From contig NZ_JAJFAW010000001.1 of the NCBI RefSeq assembly GCF_020711255.1, positions 186,001 through 250,000 of the forward strand: a DNA stretch of 64,000 nucleotides. The letters run 5' to 3'. This stretch comes from Hymenobacter plasmatis (lineage in GTDB: Bacteria; Bacteroidota; Bacteroidia; Cytophagales; Hymenobacteraceae). The translations under genes were made by a program, and so were the position numbers. Positions 9,372 to 19,241 of this stretch are shown here, one piece after another; position 1 is the first letter of the stretch, and each line of letters begins with the position of its first letter. The notes below the pieces were generated by a model. The model was not told where the DNA came from. It made no database searches and was given only the letters and a program-made list of their open reading frames with translations.

Positions 9372-11186
9372 ATGAAAAACCACTTAGCGAAAGTGCTGCT
9401 GGCCGGGCTGGTGCTGCTGGCCTCGGCATTGCCGGGCCGGGCCCAAGCCGATTTCACCCCTGACTGGAGCAAAGGCGTCGTTTGGTACCAGATATTTCCG
9501 GAGCGTTTCAGCAACGGCGACCCGCGCAACGACCCGAAGGTGACTGACCAGAACGGTGCTTATCCTTTTGACGACTCGTCGGCGTTCCAGATTCAGCCTT
9601 GGGGCAGCGACTGGTACAAGCTGCAGCCCTACGAGCATAAAAACGGCAAAGACATCTATTACAACATTCAGCGCCGCCGCTACGGGGGCGACTTGCAGGG
9701 CATCCTCAATAAGCTCGACTACCTGCAGTCGCTGGGCGTGAATGCGCTCTACCTCACGCCGGTGTTTTGGTCGCCCTCCTCGCACAAGTACGATGCCCTG
9801 TGCTACCACCACGTCGACCCCACGTTTGGCCCCGACCCAGAGGGCGATAAAAAACTCATCGCCACGGAAAACCCCCTCAAGGCCGAAACCTGGGTGTGGA
9901 CCAAAGCCGATTTGCTGGTGCTCAAGCTCATCGAGGAAGTGCACAAGCGGAAGATGCACCTCATCTTCGACGGCGTGTTCAACCACTTGGGAGCCAAAAG
10001 CTTTGCCTTTCAGGACGTCGTGAAAAACCAGCAAGCCTCGCCCTACGCCGACTGGTTTATGGTGAAGAGCTGGCGCGATGCCGCCAAGGGCACCGCCTTT
10101 GAGTACAACGGCTGGTTTGGGGTGAAGACCCTGCCCGAGTTAAAAGAAGACGAAACCGGCATTGTGGCCGGGCCCAAGCAATACATTTTCAACGCCACCC
10201 AGCGCTGGATGAACCCCATGAACAAGGGGGCAGCCCACGGCATCGACGGCTGGCGCCTGGACGTGGCCTACGACGTGGGGCACCCGTTCTGGAAAAGCTG
10301 GCGCCAGCATGTGCGCAGCATCAACCCCCAGGCCTACATGACGGCCGAGCTGGTGTTCCCAATAGAGAAAACCAAGCCCTACCTGAGCGGCGACGAGTTC
10401 GACGCCACCATGAACTACAACTTCGCCTTCGCCGTGCACGACTTTTTCGTGCAGGACGCCACCGCCGCCACCGTCACGGCCTTCGACGCCCGCCTCAAGC
10501 AGCTGCGCGAGGCCTTTGGCCCGGGCGTGGCACTGAACATGCAAAATCTGGTGGACAGCCACGACGCCACCCGCATCGGCAGCGCGGTGGCCAACCCCGA
10601 CGGCAAAAAAATGGGCGACTGGGGACCCTACTTTAACTGGAGCCAGAAGAGTAACAACAAGACCTACAATGCCCGCAAGCCCACCGCGGCCCAGCTGCAA
10701 AAGCAAAAGCTGATTGCCGCCTTCCAGATGCTGTACCTGGGCTCGCCGATGATTTTCTACGGCGACGAAGCCGGCATGTGGGGCGCCAACGACCCCGACT
10801 GCCGCAAACCCATGGTGTGGGCCGACAAGCAATACGAGCCCGAAACCGCCAACCCCGACCAAACCACCCACGCCCCCGACGCGGTGCAGTTCAACAAGGA
10901 CTTGTTTGCGTGGTACCAAAAGTTTATTGCCTTGCGCCGCCGCTCTCCCGCCATCCAGCGGGGCACCTTCACCACCGTGGCCACCGACGATGCTCGGCAG
11001 CTGTACGCCTTCCGCCGCACGCTGGGCAAAGAAGACGTGCTGGTGGTGCTCAACCGCGGCAGCAAACCGGCCGCGTTCAGCCACACGCTGCTCGCTGGCC
11101 ACCAGTACCAGGATGCCTTCACGCGGGCAGCAGCCACTAAGGTCACTGTGCCCGCCATGGGCGTGGTGGTATTACGCACCAAGTGA
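9372..11186 (+). CDS. GH13 alpha-amylase family glycosidase, secreted
   Basis: 604 residues with a signal peptide (MKNHLAKVLLAGLVLLASAL, cut near GRAQA). It hydrolyses alpha-glucosidic bonds, probably in starch- or maltodextrin-like glucans in the periplasm or outside. The TIM barrel starts at VVWYQIFPERFSNGD, as in cyclomaltodextrinase/neopullulanase-type enzymes. Catalytic residues fit: nucleophile D297 in GWRLDVA, acid/base E326 in TAELV, and D398 in NLVDSHD. DGVFNH is conserved region I. The last 80 residues form the beta-sandwich domain C. A lone enzyme with no SusC/SusD pair next to it. Confidence 0.93.
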   Translation: MKNHLAKVLLAGLVLLASALPGRAQADFTPDWSKGVVWYQIFPERFSNGDPRNDPKVTDQNGAYPFDDSSAFQIQPWGSDWYKLQPYEHKNGKDIYYNIQRRRYGGDLQGILNKLDYLQSLGVNALYLTPVFWSPSSHKYDALCYHHVDPTFGPDPEGDKKLIATENPLKAETWVWTKADLLVLKLIEEVHKRKMHLIFDGVFNHLGAKSFAFQDVVKNQQASPYADWFMVKSWRDAAKGTAFEYNGWFGVKTLPELKEDETGIVAGPKQYIFNATQRWMNPMNKGAAHGIDGWRLDVAYDVGHPFWKSWRQHVRSINPQAYMTAELVFPIEKTKPYLSGDEFDATMNYNFAFAVHDFFVQDATAATVTAFDARLKQLREAFGPGVALNMQNLVDSHDATRIGSAVANPDGKKMGDWGPYFNWSQKSNNKTYNARKPTAAQLQKQKLIAAFQMLYLGSPMIFYGDEAGMWGANDPDCRKPMVWADKQYEPETANPDQTTHAPDAVQFNKDLFAWYQKFIALRRRSPAIQRGTFTTVATDDARQLYAFRRTLGKEDVLVVLNRGSKPAAFSHTLLAGHQYQDAFTRAAATKVTVPAMGVVVLRTK

Positions 11187-11375
11187 GGACTACCGCCTCT
11201 TAAACAACCACTGCATAAGAGCCAATTTAACTTCAGGGAAACAGCCAGAAAAGAAAACAGGGGGCGGTTATACTACTAGCAAAAGAAACCCCGTTCTAGC
11301 CCAACAGGCCCGAATACGTCCTGTGAACAGACACCCTGCTGCGACCTGTGGCAGGGCACGACTCTTATTGGCGTC

Positions 11376-12104
11376 ATGAGAAAAGCCTTTACCACCTCGT
11401 TCCTGGCGGGCAGTATATTGCTCGGTGCCATGGCCCACGCGCAGACCCGCTTCCGCATAGGCCCTACCGTAGGCTATAACTTCTCTTCCTGCCGCATCGC
11501 ACTCCCCGACCTGCCCGACCACCGGTCAATAAGCACCTCGTACCGCAGTGGGGCAGAAGCCGGGCTGGTGGCCCAAGTGAGTGTGTCGGACCATTTGGCG
11601 GTGCAGCCGGCTGTGCTCTACGCGCAGAAAGGCTACGGCCTGGCGCAGCAGTACTACAACGCGTCCGCTGACCATACCTTTCGCGAGGAGTACGCATTTC
11701 GGTTCGACTACTTGACCCTGCCCGTGAACTTGGTATACAGCCATCGACCCGCCGGCCGGGGGGCGCAGGTTTTTGCCGGCCCGTACGCGGGCTACTTGCT
11801 CGGCGGCACGCGCACCACCACCACCAGCGATAATTCCGGGGCGGGCAGCAAGGTCGTGGACCGCGACCGCTACGCCAATACCCCCAACGGCAAGTTCCCC
11901 TCCCGGCGCCCCGACCTGGGCTTCCAGGCCGGGGTGGGTTACGGCTTCGCCGGCGGGCTGCAAGTGCAGGCCGGCTACAGCCAAGGTGTGCGCACGGTCG
12001 GCGCCGCCTACGAGGCCTGGGGCTCCGGAACGGTTGCTCCGCCGACCTACCGCAACCACGGCTTCCAGGTCGCGGTGGCCTACCTGTTCGGGCCCAAGAG
12101 CTAG
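11376..12104 (+). CDS. PorT-like outer-membrane beta-barrel protein
   Basis: 242 residues starting MRKAFTTSFLAGSILLG with a signal peptide cut near AHAQ. Strand-like segments recur (IGPTVGYNFSS, LAVQPAVLYAQKGYG, FDYLTLPVNLVYS, FQAGVGYGFAGGLQVQAGYSQ), and the protein ends with FQVAVAYLF, a typical outer-membrane barrel end. The motif YLTLPV is common in the Bacteroidota porin-family (PorT-like) proteins. The specific role is not known. About 190 bases separate it from the GH13 gene on the same strand; a common operon is possible but not shown. Confidence 0.8.
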   Translation: MRKAFTTSFLAGSILLGAMAHAQTRFRIGPTVGYNFSSCRIALPDLPDHRSISTSYRSGAEAGLVAQVSVSDHLAVQPAVLYAQKGYGLAQQYYNASADHTFREEYAFRFDYLTLPVNLVYSHRPAGRGAQVFAGPYAGYLLGGTRTTTTSDNSGAGSKVVDRDRYANTPNGKFPSRRPDLGFQAGVGYGFAGGLQVQAGYSQGVRTVGAAYEAWGSGTVAPPTYRNHGFQVAVAYLFGPKS

Positions 12105-12691
12105 CGGGCCGGCGAACCAACGTGGACGCTTGGGCATTCGGAGTTGCTTGGCGCCCCCACAGCCCCAACAAGCGGGCCAGGCGACACGTGGCGTGGGCTT
12201 ACTGCCGCTGCGACCAGCCTTGAGTCGCTAAGGCGCGCGCTGGTGGCGCAAACCAAATCTTTCGGAGCAGAGAAACGCTACCAGTTAGGGCAACCGTCTT
12301 GAAGGGAAATGAGCATCTGATTGCCAACTTCGCACTTGCCTAGAGGTGGGTCTCAAACTACTTGAGTGCCTTGCCCCGTGTCGAGTAAATGGTGTGTCCT
12401 TCCACGTAGGAAATGTACTCACGTGGATAGAAGGATGGAGCCGGCCTTGTTTGCGCATTCCATCCCATATTAGCTTCATAGCCAAAGCGTGCCCGAAAAC
12501 GTGCGGTATCGGACCGGTCGTTTTTCGCGAACCGATGCTATTGATATATGAAAAGCCGGTCGTGTTGTCGTGATGACTGCCCGGCACAGTAGGGCACGAC
12601 CGAGTGTATGGCTGACATATATGCAACGCACCACGAGGTTATAGTAGCTGGTTACCAGGAATTTGTATGATTCTTCAGCTGCTGCGGGTTA
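12105..12691. other. Intergenic, no gene seen
   Basis: About 590 bases between a convergent barrel gene and TonB receptor gene. It is less GC-rich and the open frames (for example 12285-12626 on the reverse strand) have codon use and composition unlike the neighbours and match no family I know. It may be decayed sequence. No terminator with a clear stem was found. Confidence 0.5.
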
Positions 12692-15139
12692 TCAGCCCCC
12701 CGCACGGCGCTTTTCGTCCTCGGCGCCGTCGGTGCGCCGGCGGGCGGGGGCCAGCTTGTCGTTGCCGAAGCGGTAGGTGAGCGTGAGCGTGGCCACGCGC
12801 GAGTCGCCGGGCTGCCGGAACCGCTCGACGTAGTTGTTGTAGGCCGAGGTACCGCCTTCGATGTTGGTGTAAAGCACATCGGTCACGTTGAGCTTCAGCG
12901 TGGCTTTGCGGTCCCACAGGCTTTTTTGGGCTCCCAGGGTGAGCTGGCCCAGCGGGCGGGCGTTGTTGAAGCCGTACTGCTCGCGCGACTGGTAGGTGGC
13001 GTTTACGTCCAGGGTCCAGGCGCGGGGCAGGGCCACGGTGCTGGTGCTACTCAGGTTGAAGGCGAGCCGGCCCCGGTTGAGGGCCGTGCCGGCCAGGTCG
13101 CCCACAAACTGCGAGTAGTACAGCACGGCGTTGTTGTACACGTTCCAGCCTTTCAGCGGCTCCAGCGGCGCCGTCAGGGTCAGGGCGAAGTAGTGCTGCG
13201 TGGCCAGGTTCACGGGCCGGGACACGATGAGCCGGCTGGTGGCCGACTCGGGCTGCACCACCTCGATGATGGGGTGACGGGTGTTGCTGTAGCTCAAGCC
13301 GGAGCTGAATTTCTGGCGCAAGGTGTGCGTCAGTTCCAGGTTGTAGCTGGTCTGCGGCAACAAGTCGGTATTGCCCGAGCCGTAGGTGGTGGCGTCGAGG
13401 TAAATGCGGAAGGGGTTGAGCTGGCCGTAGCTGGGCCGGTCGATGCGGCGGCTGAGCGAAAACGCCAGCGTGTGCCGGTCGGAGAGCGTGCGCGTGAGGC
13501 TGCCGCTCGGAAAGAGTTGGGCATAGCGGCGGTCGAAGCCCTCGTTGCCCACGTCCTGCCGGCCGGTGGCCAGGGTTTGCTCGGCGCGCAACCCCAGTTG
13601 CAGCTTGGTCTTGGGCCAGGCTTGGGCAAAGCTCAGGTAGGCGGCTTGAATTTGCTCGTCGTATCGGAACCGGTTGGTTTGGGTGAGGTCGACGCTGGTT
13701 TGGCCGTTCTCGGTGCGGTGGAACCGCACGTCGTTGTCGGAAGCCACGTGGCTGGCTTTGGCCCCCATCTCCAGCCGGCGCTGGTGCGTCAGAGGCCATA
13801 CGTAGTCGGCCTTGGCCGACTGGATGGTGAGCAGGCCGGTCTGGTCGCCCACCAAGCTGGCGGGGGCGGGCGCCGGGCCGTCGAGCACCGTGGCAAGGCC
13901 CTGTTGCCGGCGGGTGTGGTACGTGGCGTAGTTGATATCGCCCGACAGCTCGCGGGTGCCACCGGAATCGGCCGGGAAGGTGTGCCGGAAGTTGACGTTG
14001 CTGGTGAAGTTGGGCGTGGTCACGGTGCGGAAAGACTCGGAATGGGAAGCCGTGCGCAGCGCTCCGTCGGGGCCGTAGACCTGGGTGGCGTTGGTGCCCA
14101 CGTTGTTGCCTGTGCGCCGCAGCCCGCTCACGGCTACGCCCAGCACCGTGCGTTCGCTCAAGCTGTAGTCAAGCCCTCCCCGGAAGTTATGGGCCTGGTT
14201 TTGCAGGCGGTTGTAGCTCAACTGGTCGGTGGTGCCGGTGGGTTGAGCCTGTTCGAAGAAGTCGCGGTGGAGGGTAAGATTGGAGTAGGTGCGCCGGTCC
14301 GAGTAATTGTAGCTGCCAAACAGGTTTACTTTTTGGCGGCGATAGTTGGCGCTCAGGCCCGTGGTGAAGCGGCCGTGCACGCCGCGGCCGTAGCCCAGGT
14401 TGGCGGTGCCGTTGGTGCCCTGGCGTTGGTCTTTCTTGAGGTTGATGGCGATGATGCCGGCACCGCCTTGAGCGTCGTATTTGGCGGGCGGGTTGGTAAT
14501 TAGCTCAATACTGCGCACCTGCTCGGCGGGTAGGGCGCGGAGGTAGTCGGCCAGCTCCGAGCCCGACATTGGCTGGCGCTTGCCGTCTATCATCACCAGC
14601 AGCCCCTGCTTGCCGCGCAGGGCCAGGTTGTCGTTGGTGACCGACACGCCCGGGGCGCGGGACAGCACGTCGAGGGTGGTGTTGCCAGCGGCCAGCGTCG
14701 AGCCCTCCACGTTCACCACCGTGCGGTCGGCCTCGCGCTCAAACAGCGGCTTCTGGCCCACCACCACCACTTCCTTGAGCTTGGTGCCCTCGCTGGTTTG
14801 TAAGGCGAAGGCCGGCAGCGTGAGCCCACCAGCTGGTACCTCCAGCGGTCCCGCCCAGTAGCGCACAAACCCAACCTGGGCCGCCGACACGAGGTAGCGC
14901 CCCAGCGGCACGGCGTCGAACTGAAAGGCCCCTTTCACATCGCTGAACTCGGTTTTGACCACCACTGAATCGGCCGCGCGGTGCAGCGTGAGGGTGGCAA
15001 ATTCCACGGGTGCCCCCGTTGGGGTGGCCACGGTGCCGCGCACGGCGGCAGGCGTTTGGGCCAGGGCCCAGCCCGGCGCAGCGGCCAGCCACAGCAGGAC
15101 CAGGCCCCGCCCCAGCGGGTAAAGTATTGAGCAGTTCAT
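12692..15139 (-). CDS. TonB-dependent receptor-like outer-membrane protein with carboxypeptidase regulatory domain
   Basis: 815 residues from MNCSILYPLGRGLVLLWL, signal peptide cut near ALAQT. Order: an N-terminal carboxypeptidase-like regulatory domain (about residues 30-115, VRGTVATPTGAPVEFATLTL), a plug domain starting near LKEVVVVGQKPLFE with LSRAPGVSV and VMIDGKRQP, then a long beta-barrel of the OMP_b-brl type. It would move an unknown ligand across the outer membrane or act as a signalling receptor. No SusD partner is adjacent, which favours a siderophore, metal or peptide ligand over glycans, but this is inference. It ends at a C-terminal charged tail (ARRRTDGAEDEKRRAGG). Confidence 0.9.
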   Translation of the reverse strand: MNCSILYPLGRGLVLLWLAAAPGWALAQTPAAVRGTVATPTGAPVEFATLTLHRAADSVVVKTEFSDVKGAFQFDAVPLGRYLVSAAQVGFVRYWAGPLEVPAGGLTLPAFALQTSEGTKLKEVVVVGQKPLFEREADRTVVNVEGSTLAAGNTTLDVLSRAPGVSVTNDNLALRGKQGLLVMIDGKRQPMSGSELADYLRALPAEQVRSIELITNPPAKYDAQGGAGIIAINLKKDQRQGTNGTANLGYGRGVHGRFTTGLSANYRRQKVNLFGSYNYSDRRTYSNLTLHRDFFEQAQPTGTTDQLSYNRLQNQAHNFRGGLDYSLSERTVLGVAVSGLRRTGNNVGTNATQVYGPDGALRTASHSESFRTVTTPNFTSNVNFRHTFPADSGGTRELSGDINYATYHTRRQQGLATVLDGPAPAPASLVGDQTGLLTIQSAKADYVWPLTHQRRLEMGAKASHVASDNDVRFHRTENGQTSVDLTQTNRFRYDEQIQAAYLSFAQAWPKTKLQLGLRAEQTLATGRQDVGNEGFDRRYAQLFPSGSLTRTLSDRHTLAFSLSRRIDRPSYGQLNPFRIYLDATTYGSGNTDLLPQTSYNLELTHTLRQKFSSGLSYSNTRHPIIEVVQPESATSRLIVSRPVNLATQHYFALTLTAPLEPLKGWNVYNNAVLYYSQFVGDLAGTALNRGRLAFNLSSTSTVALPRAWTLDVNATYQSREQYGFNNARPLGQLTLGAQKSLWDRKATLKLNVTDVLYTNIEGGTSAYNNYVERFRQPGDSRVATLTLTYRFGNDKLAPARRRTDGAEDEKRRAGG

Positions 15140-15463
15140 CAGCAGAAAAGAAAAGGCGGGGTACGGTGACCGAAATGCGACCTGATGAGGCCAGGGTGCC
15201 GGCTTGGTTGGCGGGCACGTGCAGCAGGCGGCGGTACTGGTCGTCCGTAGCGAGAAATCGTAAATACCGAAGGTAATAGCCGCGGCCTCCTTGCGTTCAC
15301 TGAAACGCTCCGCCTGCCAGTTCGCAGGTGCTGGAGTGTCTTAATGGACGCGAGGCAGGCGCGTTAGACATAAGTGCACGCGCGCCGCGTTGGCCCAGAA
15401 TGTTGTCAGCTGGCAACTTCCTCTTAACTTGTTGCCTAACTATTTATTCTCCTTTTTTCACCC
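15140..15463. other. Divergent promoter region
   Basis: About 320 bases between the divergent TonB receptor and YceI genes. No gene is supported. The segment just before 15464 (TTAACTTGTTGCCTAACTAT) is AT-rich and may contain the YceI promoter, but no exact consensus match was found. Confidence 0.4.
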
Positions 15464-16123
15464 ATGCAAAAACTCTTCTTACCCCTGCTGCTCGCCACTG
15501 CCGTGCTCGCGGCTCCCACGCATGCGGCGCCAAGCGCGGCGCCCTCCGCTACGGTAGCCAGCAAGCCCACGCCCGAACCCTACGTACTGCAGCCGCAGCT
15601 AAGCACGTTGGGCTGGCTCGCCAAAAAAGTGACCGGCCAGCACAACGGCACCATTCAGTTTCAAAGCGGCCAGGTGCTGGTGAAAGGCAGCCAGATTGTG
15701 GGCGGCACGTTCGTGGTCGACATGGCTTCCCTTAAGGATGAGGACCTGAGCGGGGGGATGAACGAAAAGCTGGTGGGCCACCTCAAATCCGACGACTTCT
15801 TTGGCGTGGAGAAGAACCCAACGGCCACGTTCGTCATCACGCAGGTGAAGGCGCTGAAAGGCGACGCCAGTGGCAACAACGCCACCATCACGGGCAACCT
15901 CACCATTAAAGGCAAAACCAACCCGCTCAGCTTCCCGGCTCAGGTAGGGGTGAAAAACGGCGTGGCCGCCGCCAGCGGCACAGCCACCATCGACCGCACC
16001 AAGTACGACATCCGCTACCGCTCAAAATCGTTCTTCGAGAGCATCGGCGACAAAGCCATCGAGGACAATTTTACGCTGACCTTCAACGTCATTGCCAAGG
16101 CCGACGGCGTGGCCCAGCGCTAG
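15464..16123 (+). CDS. YceI family protein, periplasmic
   Basis: 219 residues, signal peptide MQKLFLPLLLATAVLAAPTHA. YceI proteins are lipocalin-like barrels that bind isoprenoid chains. Family marks: a strand starting STLGWLAKKVTGQHNGTI, FVVDMASLKDEDLSGG, HLKSDDFFGVEKNPTATFV, LTIKGKTNPLSFPA and DRTKYDIRYRSKSFFES near the end. Length and domain coverage are normal. It is a single gene, divergent from the TonB receptor; the role in this organism (isoprenoid or quinone handling, stress) is not shown. Confidence 0.93.
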   Translation: MQKLFLPLLLATAVLAAPTHAAPSAAPSATVASKPTPEPYVLQPQLSTLGWLAKKVTGQHNGTIQFQSGQVLVKGSQIVGGTFVVDMASLKDEDLSGGMNEKLVGHLKSDDFFGVEKNPTATFVITQVKALKGDASGNNATITGNLTIKGKTNPLSFPAQVGVKNGVAAASGTATIDRTKYDIRYRSKSFFESIGDKAIEDNFTLTFNVIAKADGVAQR

Positions 16124-16224
16124 TATTCGTACCAACACCACCGCAACGGCTCTGCCCTGGGGTAGGCCGTTGTTGTGCATATAGGGCAGTTCCGCAACTG
16201 AAAAAAGGTGGTTATTAGCCCAAT

Positions 16225-16983
16225 TTACAGCATCCCCTCGTCGGCAAAGCTGTAGTAGCCCTGGTCGGAATAGATGAGGTGGTCGAGGATGGGCAGGTCC
16301 AGGAAGGTGCCGGCTTCCTTGAGCTTCTTGGTGAGCTGAATATCGGCGGCGCTGGGGTTGCGGTTGCCGCTGGGGTGGTTGTGCACCAAGATGATGCTGC
16401 TGGCCAATTGCTCGAGTGCTTCCTTGAAAATCATTTTGGGGTCGGCCACGGTGCCGGCCACGCCGCCGCGGCTGATGGCGGTTTTGCGCATCACCACGTT
16501 GGCCCGGTTCAGCAGAATCACCCAGAACTCTTCGTGGGGCAGGTCCATCAGATTGGGCCGAATCAGCTGGTAGATGTCGCGCGAGCAGGTGATGGTGGTG
16601 CGCGGGGCGGCGTCGGCCTCTTTGCGGCGGCGGCCCAGCTCCAGCGCGGCCACCACCGTAATGGCCTTGGCCTCGCCAATGCCGGGGTGGCGGCAGAGCT
16701 GCTTCACGCTTTCGCGGGCCAGGGCGTTGAGGTCGTTGTTCACGCCTTGCAGCATGAGCTTGGCCACGTCCACGGCCGAGAGCTTCACGGTGCCCGAGCC
16801 CAGCAGAATGGCCAGTAGCTCGGCATCGGACAAGGCGGCGCGGCCTTTGGCCATCAGCTTTTCGCGGGGCCGGTCTTCCTCGGCCCAGCTCTTGATGCCC
16901 AGCGCGCCGGGGGGCGCATAGGGTGGGGGCGTGCCCGGCAGGGAAGGTGCAGTAGGTTCGGTCAGGCTGTCAGTTAGTTCCAT
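16225..16983 (-). CDS. radC: RadC family JAMM/MPN-domain protein
   Basis: 252 residues. After a proline-rich N terminus, KSWAEEDRPREKLMAKG starts the family core; a helix-hairpin-helix (CRHPGIGEAKA) lies at about 97-107, and the C-terminal JAMM metalloprotease-like fold carries H201, H203 and D214 in HNHPSG followed by PSAAD. RadC proteins were once linked to DNA repair, but their biochemical role is still unclear; the JAMM site suggests zinc binding. Single gene, convergent with yceI and divergent from the metallophosphoesterase. Confidence 0.95.
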   Translation of the reverse strand: MELTDSLTEPTAPSLPGTPPPYAPPGALGIKSWAEEDRPREKLMAKGRAALSDAELLAILLGSGTVKLSAVDVAKLMLQGVNNDLNALARESVKQLCRHPGIGEAKAITVVAALELGRRRKEADAAPRTTITCSRDIYQLIRPNLMDLPHEEFWVILLNRANVVMRKTAISRGGVAGTVADPKMIFKEALEQLASSIILVHNHPSGNRNPSAADIQLTKKLKEAGTFLDLPILDHLIYSDQGYYSFADEGML

Positions 16984-17107
16984 GCGGCACGGGGTTGGTA
17001 GAGGGCGGAAAGTAAATTAAAATTAAAGCAAAAGGCGCCTCAGCGCGTTTAAGCAGCGAGTCCGCTTTGGCAGTAAGCCCGGCGGACCACCCGCTTCAGT
17101 TCATATT

Positions 17108-18346
17108 ATGCGAAATCCTTTGGTGTTATGGTTGGTATTGGGGCTGGTTATTCTGGCCGAATGGTATGGGTATCAGGCTACGCGCACGCTGGCGCAGCAC
17201 CTGTCGGTGGGCGGCCGGCGATGGGCGGCCATCGGCTACTGGCTGCTCACGCTGGCCGTGTGGGTGCTGGCTTTCTGGGCCGGCTCGACCCGGCAAATGG
17301 GCAATACGGTGCTGAAAAGCTATTTGATGAGTTTGCCGGTGCTTTTGCTCGCGGCCAAGCTGGTAATTCTGATTCCCTTGCTGCTGGAAGACCTCACGCG
17401 GCTGGGCCGCTGGGCTGTGGGCACGGCCACGCGGCCGGCCGGGGCGGCGGGGCAGGCCATTCCGCGCAGCGAATTCCTGGCGAAGCTGGCCGTGGGCCTG
17501 GGTGCCATCCCATTTTTCTCGCTGCTGTGGGGCATGGCCAAGGGCGCAACCGACTACCAGGTACGCCGCGTGACGCTGCATTTCCCCAACCTGCCGTCGG
17601 CCTTCGACGGCTTTAAAGTGGTGCAGATTTCCGACTTGCACACCGGCAGCTTTAGCTCAACCGAGCCGCTGCAGCGGGCGGTGGCGCTCATCAACAAGCA
17701 AAACGCCGACCTCGTGCTCATGACCGGCGACCTGGTGAACAACCGCGCCACAGAAGTAGAGCCCCACATTCCGGCACTGCAGCAAATCAAATCCGACCTG
17801 CCCATTTTCTCCAGCCTCGGCAACCACGACTACGGCGACTACGTGCAGTGGGACAGCGCCGCCCAGAAGCGCGAAAACCTGGAGCGCCTGATGCAAAACC
17901 ACGCGAAAATCGGCTGGACGCTCATCAACGACGCCAGCCACACCATCACGCGGGGCACCGACAAAATCGCCATCATGGGCGTGCAAAACTGGAGCAGCCA
18001 CGCCAACTTTCCCAAGCACGGCAACCTGCCCCGGGCCCACGCGGCCAGCGGCGATGCGCCGTTCAAAATCCTGCTCTCGCACGACCCCTCGCACTGGGAA
18101 GCGCAGGTGCTGCATTACCCCGACATTGACCTGACCCTGAGCGGCCACACCCACGGCATGCAGTTTGGCGTGAACCTGCCGGGCCTGAAATGGAGCCCCG
18201 TGCAGTACGTGTACAAGCAGTGGGCCGGCCTCTACGAGCAGGGCCGGCAGAAGCTGTACGTCAACACCGGGTTGGGCTATTTGGGCTATCCGGGGCGGGT
18301 GGGTTTTCTGCCCGAAATCACGCTGTTTGAGCTGCGGAGGGCATAG
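17108..18346 (+). CDS. Membrane-anchored metallophosphoesterase
   Basis: 412 residues. Four hydrophobic segments in the first 140 residues (around 2-22, 40-62, 75-98 and 123-140) anchor it in the inner membrane. The catalytic calcineurin-like domain follows: ISDLHTG, MTGDLVNN, SSLGNHDYG, LLSHDP and LSGHTHGMQ give the full set of Asp, Asn and His metal ligands. The architecture matches the YkuE/UDP-2,3-diacylglucosamine-hydrolase-like membrane phosphodiesterases. Substrate is unknown; lipid or nucleotide phosphodiesters are plausible. Confidence 0.92.
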   Translation: MRNPLVLWLVLGLVILAEWYGYQATRTLAQHLSVGGRRWAAIGYWLLTLAVWVLAFWAGSTRQMGNTVLKSYLMSLPVLLLAAKLVILIPLLLEDLTRLGRWAVGTATRPAGAAGQAIPRSEFLAKLAVGLGAIPFFSLLWGMAKGATDYQVRRVTLHFPNLPSAFDGFKVVQISDLHTGSFSSTEPLQRAVALINKQNADLVLMTGDLVNNRATEVEPHIPALQQIKSDLPIFSSLGNHDYGDYVQWDSAAQKRENLERLMQNHAKIGWTLINDASHTITRGTDKIAIMGVQNWSSHANFPKHGNLPRAHAASGDAPFKILLSHDPSHWEAQVLHYPDIDLTLSGHTHGMQFGVNLPGLKWSPVQYVYKQWAGLYEQGRQKLYVNTGLGYLGYPGRVGFLPEITLFELRRA

Positions 18347-18464
18347 CTAACAGGCAGTTGAGCTGGAATAGCCGACGAGGGAATATTCAAGTTTGGCAAC
18401 ATACGCCTCGGCATTGCCGTAAAGCGCCTCCAACCACTTACGGTTGTTCTTAACCTTCCCTGAA

Positions 18465-19124
18465 ATGAAAAATTCCCTCTTGATTCTCGCGGGCGCTGCT
18501 GCCCTTTCGTTGGCTTCCTGCTCGCAGGAGAAGACCACCGAAGTCAACACCGTGCCGGCCGACGGCACCATGACCACCACCACCACGACCACCACGGGCC
18601 CGATGACGGACGCCCAAATCGAAGCCCGCGCCCAGCAAATCGCGGATAAGATGGCGGCCAATATGAAAATCACGGACGAGGCCACCAAGACAAAAATCCG
18701 CACCGTGTACGTGAACCGCTACAAGCGCATCAACGACCTGCGCACCAAGTACACCACCGATACCACCGGCATGGCCGCCGCCATGCGCGACGCCAACAAG
18801 GAGCAGGACCAGGAGTTCAAGGTAATCTTCGTGGACCCCACGCAGTACCAGGCCTACGAGTCGAGCCGCTCGAGCTACTACGACGACGGCAACTACACGA
18901 GCGATAACGCCAGCATGTCGTCGATGGACAGCACTTCGTCGGGCGCAATGAGCCCCTCGAGCACCACCACTGAGACTTCTACCACGACTACCACCGATGC
19001 CGGCACCGACGCTATGGGTGCTACCAAGCTGAAGGCGAAAGCTGAGGACGGCAGCAAAATCAAGGTGAAAGAAAACGGCAAAATGAAAACCAAAGACGCC
19101 GACGGCACCAAAGTAAAAAATTAG
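18465..19124 (+). CDS. Thr-rich lipoprotein of unknown function
   Basis: 219 residues from MKNSLLILAGAAALSLASC; LASC is a lipobox, so the mature protein probably starts at Cys19 and is lipid-anchored. A run of eight threonines follows (about 36-43), then a helical region (about 47-135: DAQIEARAQQIADKMAANM to QYQAYESSRSS), a Ser/Thr-rich stretch (about 140-180), and a Lys-rich tail with short repeats (KLKAKAEDGSKIKVKENGKM). The helical core resembles small Bacteroidota stress or DUF-type lipoproteins, but no family is certain. A strong terminator follows. Confidence 0.7.
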   Translation: MKNSLLILAGAAALSLASCSQEKTTEVNTVPADGTMTTTTTTTTGPMTDAQIEARAQQIADKMAANMKITDEATKTKIRTVYVNRYKRINDLRTKYTTDTTGMAAAMRDANKEQDQEFKVIFVDPTQYQAYESSRSSYYDDGNYTSDNASMSSMDSTSSGAMSPSSTTTETSTTTTTDAGTDAMGATKLKAKAEDGSKIKVKENGKMKTKDADGTKVKN

Positions 19125-19160
19125 CGATTTGGTCGATGCAATCGGCCGAACCGTCGCTGA

Positions 19161-19194
19161 AAAGCCCACACCTGCAACGGTGTGGGCTTTTTTT
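19161..19194 (+). terminator. Rho-independent terminator
   Basis: AAAGCCCACACC, loop TGCAAC, GGTGTGGGCTTT, then TTTT: a perfect 12-bp stem with a T run, 36 bases after the Thr-rich lipoprotein gene. Confidence 0.9.
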
Positions 19195-19241
19195 GGCTCA
19201 ATGGGTTGCAACTTTGTAGTTGCGGTGTGTTTACTAAGTTG

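Noticed and set aside
12285..12626. 113-codon reverse frame
   Set aside because: No recognisable domain, unusual composition, no promoter; treated as intergenic.
12926..14503. Forward frame of 525 codons
   Set aside because: Antisense to the TonB receptor; no family pattern, rich in Gly/Val/Gln/His as shadow frames are.
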